DNA of 64,000 nt from Actinostola sp. cb2023 (GCA_033675265.1 JAUJYZ010000265.1:157644-221643), one strand, 5' to 3'. Numbered from the stretch's first letter, positions 22,712 through 37,598 are shown. Notes: generated by a model not told the origin, from the sequence alone. Program-made: numbers and translations.

Positions 22712-23329
22712 AACTGGGACTGCCTGTCTCGCATGACCATCATTTCCAAAAATTGAACAAAAGTGCTAACCATGCCAGTACTACTAACAGCAATCATGCC
22801 TCCTCGCTGACCATGAGAATGACTTTCATATAGACATATGTTCATGTTGTCAAAGCATATAAGCATGGACTTATCTGGTGGCACAATGACGACAGCTGCA
22901 AATAGGCGGTGTTGCTGTTGTTGATCCTCGAGATAATGCTTGAAATCTTGTGTTGTGAAGAATCCCATGTCTGCAAACAGGTTGAGCCTTCTAAAGGTGG
23001 GATTGTTTTTTTGTATAACCTGCCTCACATCTAGATTAGGCTGACTAACAGGACAGTGAAAAGAGTCATAGATCTCATTTCCTTTTCTTATAATTTGAGT
23101 GTAGGAGGTAACTATATGTGATAGATCTGACATTTGATTTGGAATCTTGTAAAAACTGAAGGGCCCCGAAAACAGCAATAACAGTACATGCATTACTGCC
23201 ATTCTGTCGACCACCTACATGTATGTTTGACTGACATATGGTGGAGGGCAACAGCCATTCAGCAATGTCCATGTGCTTTCTTTCACCAATCTGTATAGAT
23301 GTAGCACTGGTATTTGCTCTTGGTGCCAT
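22712..23329 (-). pseudogene. Papain-like C...x-S-H domain protein, diverged copy
   Basis: The frame at 23075-23329 carries GGRQNGSNACTVIAVFGAL (Gln and Cys positions); a second frame, 22712-23214, continues with MLICFDNMNICLYESHSHGQRGGMI (Ser-His with Glu in place of Asp). It is homologous to 319-1158 by motif order. A one-base frameshift near 23160 separates the halves, and the TTAA element at 21939-22709 cuts the last codons. Upstream, in the same frame, lie a Ser/Thr/Gln repeat and a Cys-rich segment, CPQCPNNICTP, so the intact protein was larger. Confidence 0.6.
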
Positions 23330-23546
23330 TGTAGATTGATGGCTTGTGGACTGGGTGTTTTGTGTTGTAGATTGATGGCTTGTGGACTGGGTGTTTTGTG
23401 ACGTAGATTGATGGCTTGTGGACTGGGTGTTTTGTGTTGTAGATTGATGGCTTGTGGACTGGGTGTTTTGTGACGTAGATTGATGGCTTGTGGACTGGGT
23501 GTTTTGTGACGTAGATTGATGGTTTCTTGACTGGGTGTTTTGTGAA
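23330..23546 (-). repeat. 36-bp coding minisatellite, 6 copies
   Basis: The unit begins TTGATGGCTTGTGGACTGGG. In the frame of the protease-like domain it encodes SQNTQSTSHQST-type repeats. Period 36 keeps every frame open, which creates misleading ORFs in two other frames. Confidence 0.9.
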
Positions 23547-23634
23547 GCATGCCAGGAACAAGTACAACTTGACTGATCTCTAGTTGGAGTACAAATATTG
23601 TTAGGACATTGAGGACAGATGGATTGTAAGTTGC

Positions 23635-24240
23635 TTAATTTGGTATGCCCTCTGAGTAAATGATGACATTTTCTGCAGTGGGGAGGCTTTGGAAGTGGCG
23701 GCTGGATACTGGTCTTATGGCATGGTGTTGGGTTGGTATGGGTATATTACATGGTTGTGGTGGTGGATCTAGGTTGGCTATTTCATTGTTCAGTTGCTGA
23801 ATCACATTGTCAAATTCACCAAACTCCATTTCCCTCACATTTGGACAGTTTGAACCTTCATTGTCTGTAGAATCTACTGCACTTGTGTCTTCATCACATG
23901 ATGCATGTCCATTGTTATTGGATGCTGGATTTAATATTGCATTCTTTGCAACTTCACCAAGTTCTCTCACGTTCTTTTGCAGGAACTCTTTACATAAAGG
24001 ACAAGATAAAGAACCATTCAAACAAATATCATGAAAAGAATGCGAACATCCATGAAGTATTGTCCAGTTTGTATCTTCATTTGAGATTTGGCACTCAGGT
24101 AAGTCACAGGTTTTAGTTTTGTTAGGGTTTATCTCAGTCTGGTATCCAAGTGGAAGAACTGTGGTTTTCGTTGACGTGTTTGGAAACATGGTGGGCAGTG
24201 TACTTGAACTTCTTTGTTGGTTTCTTGTGTTTGTAGTCAT
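23635..24240 (-). CDS. RING finger protein segment
   Basis: A 201-residue ORF. The RING lies at residues 45-95: CDLPEC...ILHGCSHSFHDICL...SCPLC, a good C3HC4/C3H2C3 spacing typical of E3 ubiquitin ligases. The C-terminal half is acidic then proline-rich and ends PTAENVIIYSEGIPN. The stop at 23635 is followed in another frame by CPQCPNNICTP and the minisatellite leading to the protease-like domain, so the two may once have been one polypeptide. If the peptidase acts on ubiquitin, ligase and hydrolase would be encoded side by side, which is inference. Confidence 0.65.
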   Translation of the reverse strand: MTTNTRNQQRSSSTLPTMFPNTSTKTTVLPLGYQTEINPNKTKTCDLPECQISNEDTNWTILHGCSHSFHDICLNGSLSCPLCKEFLQKNVRELGEVAKNAILNPASNNNGHASCDEDTSAVDSTDNEGSNCPNVREMEFGEFDNVIQQLNNEIANLDPPPQPCNIPIPTQHHAIRPVSSRHFQSLPTAENVIIYSEGIPN

Positions 24241-24291
24241 GAAGCTTTGTCCAGGAGATCTAATAATTTTTTGTATGATTGATGTTAGAAT

Positions 24292-24774
24292 TTAAGCACA
24301 TTTCATTTTCAAAAATCTTAGTTGACTTTGTGAGAATGAGAACTGTTTTGGTAAAGTAAAGAATGATCTGAAGTTTGATTGTCTATCTTTAGAATGGAAA
24401 ATTGATTTAGCTTTTCTTCTCAGTTCTTCTGCAGTGTCAGATGGATTGGTTTGAGCACGAAGTATACTATGTACATTTTCAACAGGATATTCATCAAAGA
24501 TTGCCAAGTAATTACGCAGAAGGTCAAATAATTGTGGTGAATGCTTTCCCCAGTACGAGCACATATTTATCCAAACCAATGGTGCCTTGTTGTAATGTCG
24601 TCGTCTCAGGCAGATAAACATAATCCAGATTCTTATAATAGCACGGAAGTATTCAGTATAATTATTTAGCTTGAAGGAAATGGTGTAAATGGAGAGTACC
24701 AGAGGTATATAGTTGTCTAATAGGTTGAACAAAGTTCCATATTCCATATTTTGAACATTTTGAACATTTTCCAA
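24292..24774 (-). CDS. Transposase-like family segment (RRRHYNK)
   Basis: 160 residues with RRRHYNKAPLVWINM, then FDEYPVENVHSILRAQTNPSD and a basic C-terminus with FTLPKQFSFSQSQLRFLK. The same region in the 15-4269 transposon (RRHYNKSS at 1407-1712) shows they are one family. I recognise this as a common repeat-linked family of uncharacterised invertebrate proteins, but cannot name the superfamily or its catalytic residues. The Glu/His-rich VENVHS motif could be catalytic. Confidence 0.55.
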   Translation of the reverse strand: MENVQNVQNMEYGTLFNLLDNYIPLVLSIYTISFKLNNYTEYFRAIIRIWIMFICLRRRHYNKAPLVWINMCSYWGKHSPQLFDLLRNYLAIFDEYPVENVHSILRAQTNPSDTAEELRRKAKSIFHSKDRQSNFRSFFTLPKQFSFSQSQLRFLKMKCA

Positions 24775-24893
24775 TCACAGATTCTCTTATTACTGTCCAA
24801 CCACCATATACAATCTCCAGCAGTAAACTTACTCTCCAGGGTTTTGGATTGTTTGCTAATATACTTCTTGGAAACAGTGTTTCATAGATCAGC

Positions 24894-25290
24894 TTAAAAA
24901 ATGGGTGAAATGTAGTAACAATATGCTCTCTGCTGTTTAGGGAGATGTGAAGTGGACCAATACTTGGGACAATAGACAGAATTGCAAGTGTATAGAGGAG
25001 CTTGGAGTATTTTCAACAGTTGCTGTGAAGTTTGTGGCTTGGATATTTTCAGAAGAGTGAGGAGATTGAAAGGAATAGGAGTGATCATCTGGAGTGTGAC
25101 ATCTGTAGTTTGGACCTGAGTTGAACAAGTTTTGTTTTTGTAGACATTGGTATATGATTTGCCGACAGTAAAATTGGCATGGCCAATCTCCTGGCTGAAT
25201 AACAACAAACTGTTGCATGTAATCTTCCATGCCAGTACTCATTATTATCCTATACATATTACATCTCAGCCAATCAGAGCTCACCATTTC
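24894..25290 (-). pseudogene. Transposase-like segment with GDWP motif
   Basis: Two overlapping frames (24937-25287 and 24894-25208). The first has VVIQPGDWPCQFYCRQIIY, matching the GDWP stretch near 2000-2030 in the left transposon. The frames differ by one base and neither is open throughout, so a frameshift or intron lies here. It connects the 25.8-26.4 kb exon with the 24.3 kb segment, the two being separated by a hairpin MITE. Confidence 0.5.
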
Positions 25291-25350
25291 TATGAAATAC
25301 AGAGCGGTATTTCATAGATTTTTCTATGAAATACAGAGCGGTATTTCATA
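25290..25350. repeat. Tandem 28-bp palindromes
   Basis: CTATGAAATACAGAGCGGTATTTCATAG occurs twice; each copy can fold on itself. Confidence 0.8.
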
Positions 25351-25686
25351 GTTTGTATTAGCCAATCAAAATGTTGTAATTTTTTCCCGCTTTTTTCTTC
25401 CACTGGACGCGCTCGCGTCGTGTTACATTTACCAATCTTTGCAAAAAAATTGTTTTTAATTTCGAAATCCAAACTCATTCAAAGCGATTCAAAGCGTTAT
25501 AAACATGGCTTCAAGTTCGAGAAATAATTCAAATCTTCCTTCACTCAGAACAAATGTTAGAAAACAACAGTTGACACGACGAATTCGACATTCATAGCAT
25601 TTATTTCTCAAGAACCGTGCAACGAAACTCGAAAAGCTAAGTAGAAACGACTTGACAGTTTTAATTGTTGATGTAATATGTATAGG

Positions 25687-25838
25687 ATGATATGGTTATT
25701 CCATGGTTTTCTATGGAATACGGGCGAAAATTTTACTCATAAATTATATTATTTTAGTATACAACATACCAAATAATTTAATTTTTTCGTGAAATATTCG
25801 CTCGTATTCCATAGAAAACCATGTAATAACCAATAATT
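25687..25838. repeat. Hairpin MITE, about 150 bp
   Basis: Inverted arms of about 40 bp around TGGTTATTCCATGGTTTTCTATGGAATACG; the right arm has the complement, CGTATTCCATAGAAAACCATG. It sits at the end of the 25.8 kb exon. Confidence 0.8.
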
Positions 25839-25840
25839 AC

Positions 25841-28800
25841 ATCATAGGCTGCTTCAAAGTCGTTTTTGGATTTCAGTCGGAGTTCAATAAAATCAAGTAA
25901 ATGTACATTTTCCATTTTTCTCATTGTTCTGACAATGTCATTGTCACTGTATCTGTGTGTATTGATTCGTTGCCTCTCTAGCTCTGGATTAAAAAATGCT
26001 GACCGAATCCACTCTGGCATCACAGAAGCATAGCTCCTGCTTAAATCGTGCATACTTGATGCTGATGTGATAACATTTTGGCATGATTCAATGTTCACTC
26101 CATATGGGTCATGTATGGAAATACAACTGTGTGATTTGATTGTCAGTCCCAGCATATTTTCCTCCAAGTACGTCATGAGCATCTGTTGGCTCGGAATATA
26201 AGCCAAGTTGAAGGTAAAGTAGCACCCTAATAGGACAAGCATCCCACGGATGTATGATGGTGGCTTTCCTCTAAGTTCCATGAATACACATTTATCAATC
26301 ACCACAAATAGTTGCTCCAGCCCTATGTCATTCTCTAAACTCCAAAGATTTGGTTGTTGAGTGTTGGTGTTGGTTGTAATCCAGGCATCAACATTGGATA
26401 TTCCTGAATCCTGAAGAATTAAAATGAAACAGTTTAGGACCAAGACAGTACATACAGTTGAGCTTGGAAAACTTGGGTAGTGTTCAGTTACATATAATTA
26501 TAACAACTTTATTAATGTGGCTATAGTCTTGTAGCATTCCATATTTGACCACTAATTGGGGACACCTAAACTTAATGAGTTTAAGTGAGCTTTGCATTTA
26601 AACACTACACTGAGCTAGGTGAGAATTTGCTATTACTTAGCATGTTGTTAGGAATTCTTTGTATACATGATTGCCCGCTCACAAACAAAGCGGTCATTTC
26701 ATATTGATTGAGGGTGGGTATAATATGTGAGTCTTGAACCCTGTAGATAACCCCAGGTACTGATGTAACTTGGATGTCATTGTTACCAGTATTAGTACCA
26801 GTACTACAGGTGCATAATAATTGAGAAGTAGATTTTGAAAAATAAATAACTTGTGTAATTAACAGTTTTTATTACCTCTGTGATGACATTGATGAATGGA
26901 AGGGTGCATTTCGTATCAATTTGTTCGGTATTTTCCATGATAGCTCCACAAATGTCATCTAAATATAAATATAAAATTGTATAATATTACACAATTTGCT
27001 GGCTGTGACATACCGGTAGTCAAGATAACACAAGCTGCAAGATATGAGTTAATTAAAATAGTCCACATGATTGCAATAACATTATTAGCATGCCACACCT
27101 TCACACAGTTAATTTTATGCCCTTCTTAGAAGCCCTAAAGGCCATGCTCATTAAACTATAGAACTGCAGTGATTGGAAAATGCTATTGATAGAATGTACG
27201 TACGTACCACAATTGAGGGAGTCCTCATCGAAGAGCTGCTTCTTATGTAAGTACTTCATGAATTTGGGCGCCATGATTTCCCAATTGTGGGTGAATTGAT
27301 CTACCGTGAATGTTCCACCAGTAGCTCCAGCCTTTGCCTTACAGTGTAGCTCTAACTCAAACAACAGCTGAAATACAGTAGTGTATGAAAAGAAAAGAAA
27401 CATTCTTCATTAAGTTGACTGCACAGTACTGCACTGCCAGTCAGTACATGTAAGTTACATGTGGCTATAATATTATTGAATTAATTGTATATACTACTGT
27501 TAATGATGCTGTACTGGTTGATTGACATGAAACATCTGCTCTAATGTCATACCAACTAGATTGATAAGTATAACTGCATGTACTTACAGTGCATTCATGA
27601 TATTTGAAGAAGGGAAACATTGAGATTATGGCATTAACAGTGCCTTTTCCTTCCATGCTTGTATTTTCGCCTTTCTATCTTCAAACGTCATCACCTGCAT
27701 TTCTTTGATGGCTTCTAGATTGGGTTTCCTGCTTTTCACCTCCCTCAGGAGTTCTGCATAAAGATCTTCCAATCGTTTAACACTTGGTGTAATGGCTGCT
27801 GATTTGTCCTTCTTTTCATCAACTTTGTTGTGCTTACGCTTCTGGTACCCTTTGATGTTGTGTAGTCTTCTCTTCATCATGTAATAGACTGTTGACTACA
27901 AATACAGCATTACATTAAGATATTACTAGTGTTATAAACATATACCAACTTACATGTAGTACTTAATATGAATATCAACTTGGCAAGAACATGGGAATGA
28001 ATTATATACTTACTCTGATTTCATCGCACAGAATTACCCATACAAATCGGTCATATCCTTAAAATAGGTTGCATTTGAAGAAACGATACACGAAGACGAA
28101 AGGATATTTACAATCGATAACTTGGCAAGTAAACTTCAGTCGCAAGTATTTTGTATTCCGTTGTTACAATTTATCGTAGATCACTGGTTCATTTGTAAAT
28201 GACAGCCTAAACATTGACTTTCTTCGATTTTACTGTAAATATTACGAAGATTGAGTGGCCGAGTGCCGTAATGGGAATGGGTCTAGCATATAATCAGGAT
28301 AATATCCCGGATGTGACACAAATTTCTGTGCGATGTGTCACATACATGTAGTCAAGTGCTGTGTGTGTTGACTGACGTTTCAACTGCAACTGCTAGTCTT
28401 CTTCAATCGATGGTGTAGACGGGTTTAAGCTTCTCATTGATATACATGTACCGTAGCTGTTGTTGATCAAATCAGTGTGGACTGTTGTCGAGTCATAATG
28501 TCCAACCATCCTTTGACACTTGGACAGTGTTATAACAGATTTGACCGGCACTCAAGGAACGAATGACAGCTACATACCAACTATCAAAGCACTGTTCAAC
28601 ACAATGATTTGATAACACCAATCTGTATGGTGATCCGATCGACAACACCTACATAACTGAGAAGCTAACCAGTCCACACCATTGCTTGAAGACAAATTGT
28701 GATAAATATTTATTATTGATATTAAGTACAATAAATATTAATAAATTAATTACCACAATGAAAATATTCCATTTTATTAATCATGGAAATGGTTGTTGGG

Positions 28801-30856
28801 TTTAAAGTCACTAAATACTATTATTGATAATAATAATAAAATAATAATAATGTACAGTAAATACCTTACCCAGTATTCAAATAGCATCGTGTGTGGATAT
28901 GCTGCTGGTCTTGGAGCTTTTAGGATTGGAAGAGTGTCACAAATCTTGATTGCTGCTTGCTTCACATTGTCACTGCTAGTATCATCACCTACAAATGCCT
29001 GAAAGCATGACACTGCGTCTCGTATGAAACGCCTGATGACCTCCTCCTCTGGATATTTCCCCTCAGCATTGCATTTCTTCAGATCTTCTGGAACAGGAAA
29101 ATTGAAGTCCTCTTGGACGTTCTTTAGTATTAAAGTAGTTGCAGAGCTTGCACTGTGTTTACTTGCAGAAGATGTCAAGGATGAGGGAGACTTTTTCAGT
29201 GAAGTTACAGATATTGTGGATGTAGATATTGAAGATGACCTACTTCCAGATGTTGTACTGTTCTGGAGAAGACAATTTTGAAAATAAAACTTAATTAACA
29301 CAAACTAAAAATAATTACACAATGGATTAGCTGTGAAACAGGATGTAGTAGGGATGATTGCAAGGAAGCTATACATTATACATTTGTTGGCATAGATCAG
29401 CTTACATGGACATGTTGCTTACCAAAGCTAAAATGTCTGCTTTTGAGGAAATATATATTGCAGGTTCTTCTTTCCTTGAAGATGCTGAATCATCAAATGA
29501 AAGTTCGGTTTCTGGCACTGATGAAATAGCTGAGTCTAGCCCTGGTAAGACCGACATTCGTGGTGACATTGATCTTGAACGTTTTGAAGGTATCTAGGGA
29601 GAAAATATGGACATAAATGTACTTATAACTTATAATCTTTGGCCAATTGATTCCCTGACTGTATATTTTGCACAGGAAATAGATTGTATAAATATTGAGT
29701 ACATTTGTATATCAGTTTGTTATATAAAATATACATCTCTTTCACATCTACAATCTGTAAATTCCTCACCTCTTCACCTGTATTTCCCACAGAAAAGTCC
29801 TCACTCCTCTACAATGAAAATCCATTGTTGTTAAAATTAATAATTAATTAGCAGTAACTATAATCTTAACATAAAATATTAATTAATAAAACAAACTATA
29901 ATCTTGCTAATTGATATTGAAGATGATATCTTGTTAACTAACTTAACAGATATGAAGAGCCATTTTGTATGGAGATGCTGTTAATAAGCCATTTATTATT
30001 ATTAACTTGTAACCATTGTCAAGTTTTTTGTACAATACAATATATTATTGGCATTCACTTACTAAGTCCTCCAAGTAATCCCAAAGTCGTTTTCGAATTA
30101 AGAATTCATTGGGATAAAGGTCTTTCAGATCCTCTCTAGTCAGTTTGATAAATATTGCACCATCAATATTATTACCTGCGGTATATCAAAATCCATTGTC
30201 AAGAATTAATTAGCAGTAACTCGTGGATTGTATATATATTTAAAATGACCCCCACCCCCCCCCCCCCCCCCCCCGGGGGGGGGGGAGAGTTTTTAGTTTA
30301 CTCTCTTTCTAAAAATATTATATTCACATTATTTATATTCATCATATATTCAAACCAACAGACAGTATCACTAGATGTTCACCTCCATTGTGGTAGTATG
30401 AGAAAATCAACAAAAGCAGCTTAGTGACGTTGAAATTTACACTCACGTTGGTGATATTAAAATGAGCCCCAGAAATCCCGCCAAAAATTACAGAGCATTT
30501 TTTCATATTTCACTTGCGTAACACTTCCAAATTTCACATCGAATTTTGAAAGTAAGTTATAAAGTATTGTAGGAACGCAATTATATAACCTTTGCAGTAA
30601 TAAAACTTTGTGTAAAACCAAAACTTCGTAAGGAACATTGCCCGGCGGGAATGGCGGGAACTTGCTAAAACAACAGTCGATTACAAATGACACCACAACA
30701 CATTCGAAATGAATCCCTTGTGGTCATCTGCGCCAAGCTACAAAAGAATACACACAAAGTCAACCACTTGCCTTTCAAGGTGTTTGTTATTGTATCCTGA
30801 AAGCCCTTTTTGGAAAGGAATTCCAGGAGCTCTGCATTCGTCAAACCGCCAACCAT
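25841..30856 (-). CDS. SAM-domain multi-exon gene (SAMD3-like layout)
   Basis: Start ATG near 30856. Exons by GT-AG are about 30780-30856 (LTNAELLEFLSKKGF), 30063-30175 (LTREDLKDLYPNEFLIRKRLWDYL), 29424-29594 (Ser-rich linker), 28870-29262 (Ser-rich, then ICDTLPIL), 27600-27892 (basic coiled coil), 27207-27368, 26877-26960 and about 25841-26412. The first two form a SAM domain split by an intron. The order SAM, linker, helical middle resembles the SAMD3-like proteins that are abundant in fish and invertebrates, often in repeats. A frameshift near 27650 suggests decay. The last exon contains YFTFNLAYIPSQQML and then a part homologous to the left transposon's transposase-like gene, so this may be one mobile gene. 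Cellular origin is not excluded. Confidence 0.55.
28019..28345. repeat. Dispersed repeat copy B with tRNA-like A box
   Basis: Contiguous match to the two halves of copy A (4494-4567 and 5457-5696). GAGTGGCCGAGTGCC at 28253-28267 resembles a tRNA A box. It lies in an intron of the SAM-domain gene. Confidence 0.75.
30244..30287. repeat. Poly-C/poly-G junction
   Basis: A run of about 30 C directly followed by about 11 G. It could be a true homopolymer palindrome or an assembly collapse point. Confidence 0.7.
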
Positions 30857-30991
30857 TTTTCGTTCGAAGCAACACGTGCACGTCTGGGCAAGCCTTGAAG
30901 TCACGTGTGATAAACATGCCGAAGTTTGATTGGTTAATGGAGAACATGTGATCGGTGACTAGCGGTTTCGCCCGGTTTCCATGCGGCCACG
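30857..30991. promoter_or_regulatory. Short shared promoter between divergent genes (inferred)
   Basis: Only 135 bp separate the putative ATG of the minus-strand SAM-domain gene (30856) from the ATG of the plus-strand C2H2 gene (30992). No TATA box is seen. Head-to-head arrangement implies a bidirectional promoter. Confidence 0.4.
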
Positions 30992-34366
<3,375 letters not shown>

Positions 34367-35518
34367 TTGTAGTTACGACTGAGTTCAATAATTCTCTTCT
34401 AAATATACATGTACATGACTGTACATAAATTAACAGCCTTCTTCCCAAACACATTATTTTATATAATTATCAGTTGAGTTTACACTAAGAGTGTGTGTTT
34501 ATTTATATACATATAGAGCATTCAGTCAATATATCTGTGAAATAAAATCAAATAAGTATTGTTTAATTGTTTTTATTTATATCTATGGTAATATTAGACA
34601 AATAGGTGATATCATTGAACCGGAACATCATCAATTTTCAGTATTGTGTGACATTCGTTCATGGCCTCTTTTATTGTTCTTATGGTGAAATTAGTTTTTA
34701 TTTAGTTGATAGTTTGGTGGTTAATTAAGTTCTAGCTATTTTGTTTTTGTTTCATGGATATAATGACTGTGCTCCAGTAGACTTCTTTAATCAAATGTAA
34801 ATTTAATTTTACAATGTGAGTTACTTGAGTTATATGTGTCAACCTTCGAACATCAGGGTTACTTTTATACCATAGATAATATGGGGGAGCATTTTAATAA
34901 AGATATACGTTTGTGTTGAATGTTTGCTTTTGACCCAATTATATTTCAGTTTTATATAAAACATTTATTATTATTTGACATAAATTCCATATGCATTTTA
35001 TAGATCTACTATGCACAAAATGCATATATTTATCAAGTAATATTTATTTTAATACTATCAGCATGCAGGCAGCTGCAGTGCAATTGAGAAAAAAGGTGCA
35101 TGCAATGACCATGCAAAATGTAATGTACATCTGTTTTCAACAGAGAACATAACATTATATTAAATTATTATCTCATAATTATTATTATTATTTCAACAAG
35201 AGTCTTAACAAGAAGGCAATCTTATTAAAATAAGTAGTAAGCTTGCTTGTTTCAAGAAAAGTCTTAAATCCAGCTTACTTGTTTTAATAATAGTAATTTC
35301 TTGAAATAAGAAATTGTAAAAACAAGAATACAGAATTCTTAAATTAAGAAATTGACACTTAAAATAAGAAACGAACTATCTTAAATTAAGTATCAGTTTC
35401 TTAATTCAATAGTTCAGTCAAAAGTGAATTTTTAGAGTGAGCTCATTCAAGTTTATTTAGAGTTCTACTGATTTCAGTTTAGTTACAGTGCAGGTGAGAA
35501 TTAATAGGGGGATAAATA
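34367..35518. other. A+T-rich, no gene seen
   Basis: Contains short words AATTAAGAAA/TTTCTTAATT in both orientations near 35280-35410, probably a degraded inverted repeat. Possibly the 3' flank of the C2H2 element. No terminal repeats could be paired. Confidence 0.4.
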
Positions 35519-35523
35519 AAATG

Positions 35524-36225
35524 GGGTTGCGTTTGACTCGTTTCTTGTGTCCGTTGTCGTTATTTTTATTTCAGCTGCGTTTGACTCGTTTCTTGTGTCC
35601 GTTGTCGTTATTTTAGCTGCGTTTGACTCGTTTCTTGTGTCCGTGTCGTTATTTTATTTTAGCTGCGTTTGACTCGTTTCTTGTGTCCGTTGTCGTTATT
35701 TTATTTTAGCTGCGTTTGACTCGTTTCTTGTGTCCGTGTCATTATTTTATTTTAGCTGCGTTTGACTCGTTTCTTGTGTCCGTGTCATTATTTTATTTTA
35801 GCTGCGTTTGACTCGTTTCTTGTGTCCGTTGTCGTTATTTTATTTTAGCTGCGTTTGACTCGTTTCTTGTGTCCGTTGTCGTTATTTTAGCTGCGTTTGA
35901 CTCGTTTCTTGTGTCCGTGTCGTTATTTTATTTTAGCTGCGTTTGACTCGTTTCTTGTGTCCGTTGTCGTTATTTTATTTTAGCTGCGTTTGACTTTGAC
36001 TCGTTTCTTGTGTCCGTGTCGTTATTTTATTTTAGCTGCGTTTGACTCGTTTCTTGTGGGAGAAAGTGGGAATTATTTTGACGAATAAAATGGGGTTGCG
36101 TTTGACTCGTTTCTTGTGTCCGTGTCGTTATTTTACTTAGCTGCGTTTGACTCGTTTCTTGTGAGAGAAAGCGGGAATTTGACGAATAAAATAGGGGTGC
36201 ATTTGACTCGTTTCTTGTGTTGGTT
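35524..36225. repeat. Minisatellite of about 40-53 bp, about 15 copies
   Basis: Core GCGTTTGACTCGTTTCTTGTG, spaced by TCCGTTGTCGTTATTTTA or TCCGTGTCGTTATTTTATTTTA. The last copies gain GAGAAAGNGGGAATT and ATAAAATGGGGTTGCG, so a longer higher-order unit is visible at the right end. Confidence 0.95.
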
Positions 36226-36249
36226 GTCGTTCAGATAGCTGGTTATTTT

Positions 36250-36362
36250 AATGTGCACGTGGTTTTCATGCTTCACCTATTTCATAGTTTTATAATTAGT
36301 GCTAATTAGTACTATTTAGTTAGTTAACTATTTCACGGATATATTATTTGCACTCTAACAGA
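36250..36362. repeat. MITE relic with TTAGTGCTAATTAGT words
   Basis: Shares TGGTTTTCAT at its left and TTTCACGG at its right with the MITE at 2680-2822 and the relics at 18720-18790 and 42430-42545. Confidence 0.5.
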
Positions 36363-36394
36363 AACCTAAAGCCTAGATTGTAGCAGTTTTGGTC

Positions 36395-36797
36395 GGCAAT
36401 TACTGGAATTCTCTGAGTTGGCAATTACTGGAATTCTCTGAGTTGGCAATTACTGGAATTCTCTGAGTTGGCAATTACTGGAATTCTCTGAGTTGGCAAT
36501 TACTGGAATTCTCTGAGTCGGCAATTACTGGAATTCTCTGAGTCGGCAATTGCCGGAATTCTCTGAGTCGGCAATTACTGGAATTCTCTGAGTTGGCAAT
36601 TACTGGAATTCTCTAAGTCGGCAATTACTGGAATTCTCTGAGTTGGCAATTACTGGAATTCTCTGAGTTGGCAATTACTGGAATTCTCTGAGTTGGCAAT
36701 TACTGGAATTCTCTGAGTTGGCAATTACTGGAATTCTCTGAGTCGGCAATTACTGGAATTCTCTGAGTCGGCAATTGCCGGAATTCTCTGAGTTGGC
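36395..36797. repeat. 26-bp satellite array, about 15 copies
   Basis: Unit GGCAATTACTGGAATTCTCTGAGTTG, with T/C in the last codon-like position and a few TTGCCGG variants. Each unit has an EcoRI site (GAATTC). Confidence 0.95.
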
Positions 36798-36832
36798 ATA
36801 TGCAGAGTCGCAGGGAAGTAATTGGCAAATGC

Positions 36833-37171
36833 CGATACAGCTATTTCAAAAAAAGTTAGTGAAGGTTTTGTTGTATCTTGCATGTTGCATCTTGCACTAG
36901 GCCAAGCCCGAAATGCACTATGGGCGATGTGAATGGAGTCAGAGAAAGGTCACAACCATGGACTTTGGGAATTTTCCCAAACTTTTACTTCGCAATATGG
37001 AGCGGGCATATTTTCTTCTGTATATGCATGCTGACATTATTTATCTATGATCCACAATACATTTCGGGCTTGGTATGCGGACTTTACGGAATTAGCGCTA
37101 TAAAAATAAAACTTATTATTATTATTAAGATGCAACAAAACCTTCACCAACCTTTTTTGAAATAGCTGTAT
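36833..37171. repeat. MITE with ACAGCTATTTCAAAAAA ends
   Basis: Inverted ends of about 36 bp (ACAGCTATTTCAAAAAAAGT... and its complement at 37134-37169). A lone end is at 14812. The open frame inside is not a gene. Confidence 0.85.
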
Positions 37172-37193
37172 ACTGTTGGGTTCAGCAAGTAAA

Positions 37194-37598
37194 TTAGCCA
37201 TTACCTAAACGAGCAGGGGACTGGGAACGAGTTTATTAGAATTAATGCAATTACGAAATTAAGTTTATGACATGAAATAGCATGTTGAAATTAGTATCTG
37301 TGCAAAGTGTGATGTGATATGAGCGAATTCTGTCGGAATTATAAACTTTTGGAATTGTGTTGTCCAGCCAACATTTTACAGTGAATGTATGGTTTGGATG
37401 GACAACGTCAAAAATTACAGACTTTGTATGGGAAAATAGACATCTTTGATGCCCTCTAGCATCGTCAAAGTTCACCAAACTTTCCAGACTAGCTAAGTTT
37501 GATCTGCTCTCTCAGAAAATGATGCTCACTTTTGCTAGTATCAATTAGTTTTACGGACTTGGTCCCAGTCCCCTGCTCGTTTTGGTAATGGCTAATGC
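37194..37598. repeat. MITE with TTAGCCATTACC ends
   Basis: About 400 bp with inverted ends of about 37 bp, TTAGCCATTACCTAAACGAG... (one T/no-T difference), pairing 37194-37231 with 37560-37597. No coding capacity. Confidence 0.85.

Noticed and set aside
23215..23567. Two additional minus-strand ORFs rich in HKTPSPQAINL or TKHPVHKPSIY
   Set aside because: A 36-bp minisatellite keeps all frames open; only the Ser/Thr/Gln frame joins the protease-like domain.
30155..30424. ORF with PPPPPPP from the poly-C run
   Set aside because: A product of the homopolymer; it overlaps a real minus-strand SAM exon.
36395..36797. Regular short repeats resembling a CRISPR array
   Set aside because: Units abut each other without spacers and the context is eukaryotic; it is a satellite.
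36878..37165. 95-residue plus-strand ORF
   Set aside because: It lies within a MITE with clear inverted ends and has no domain.
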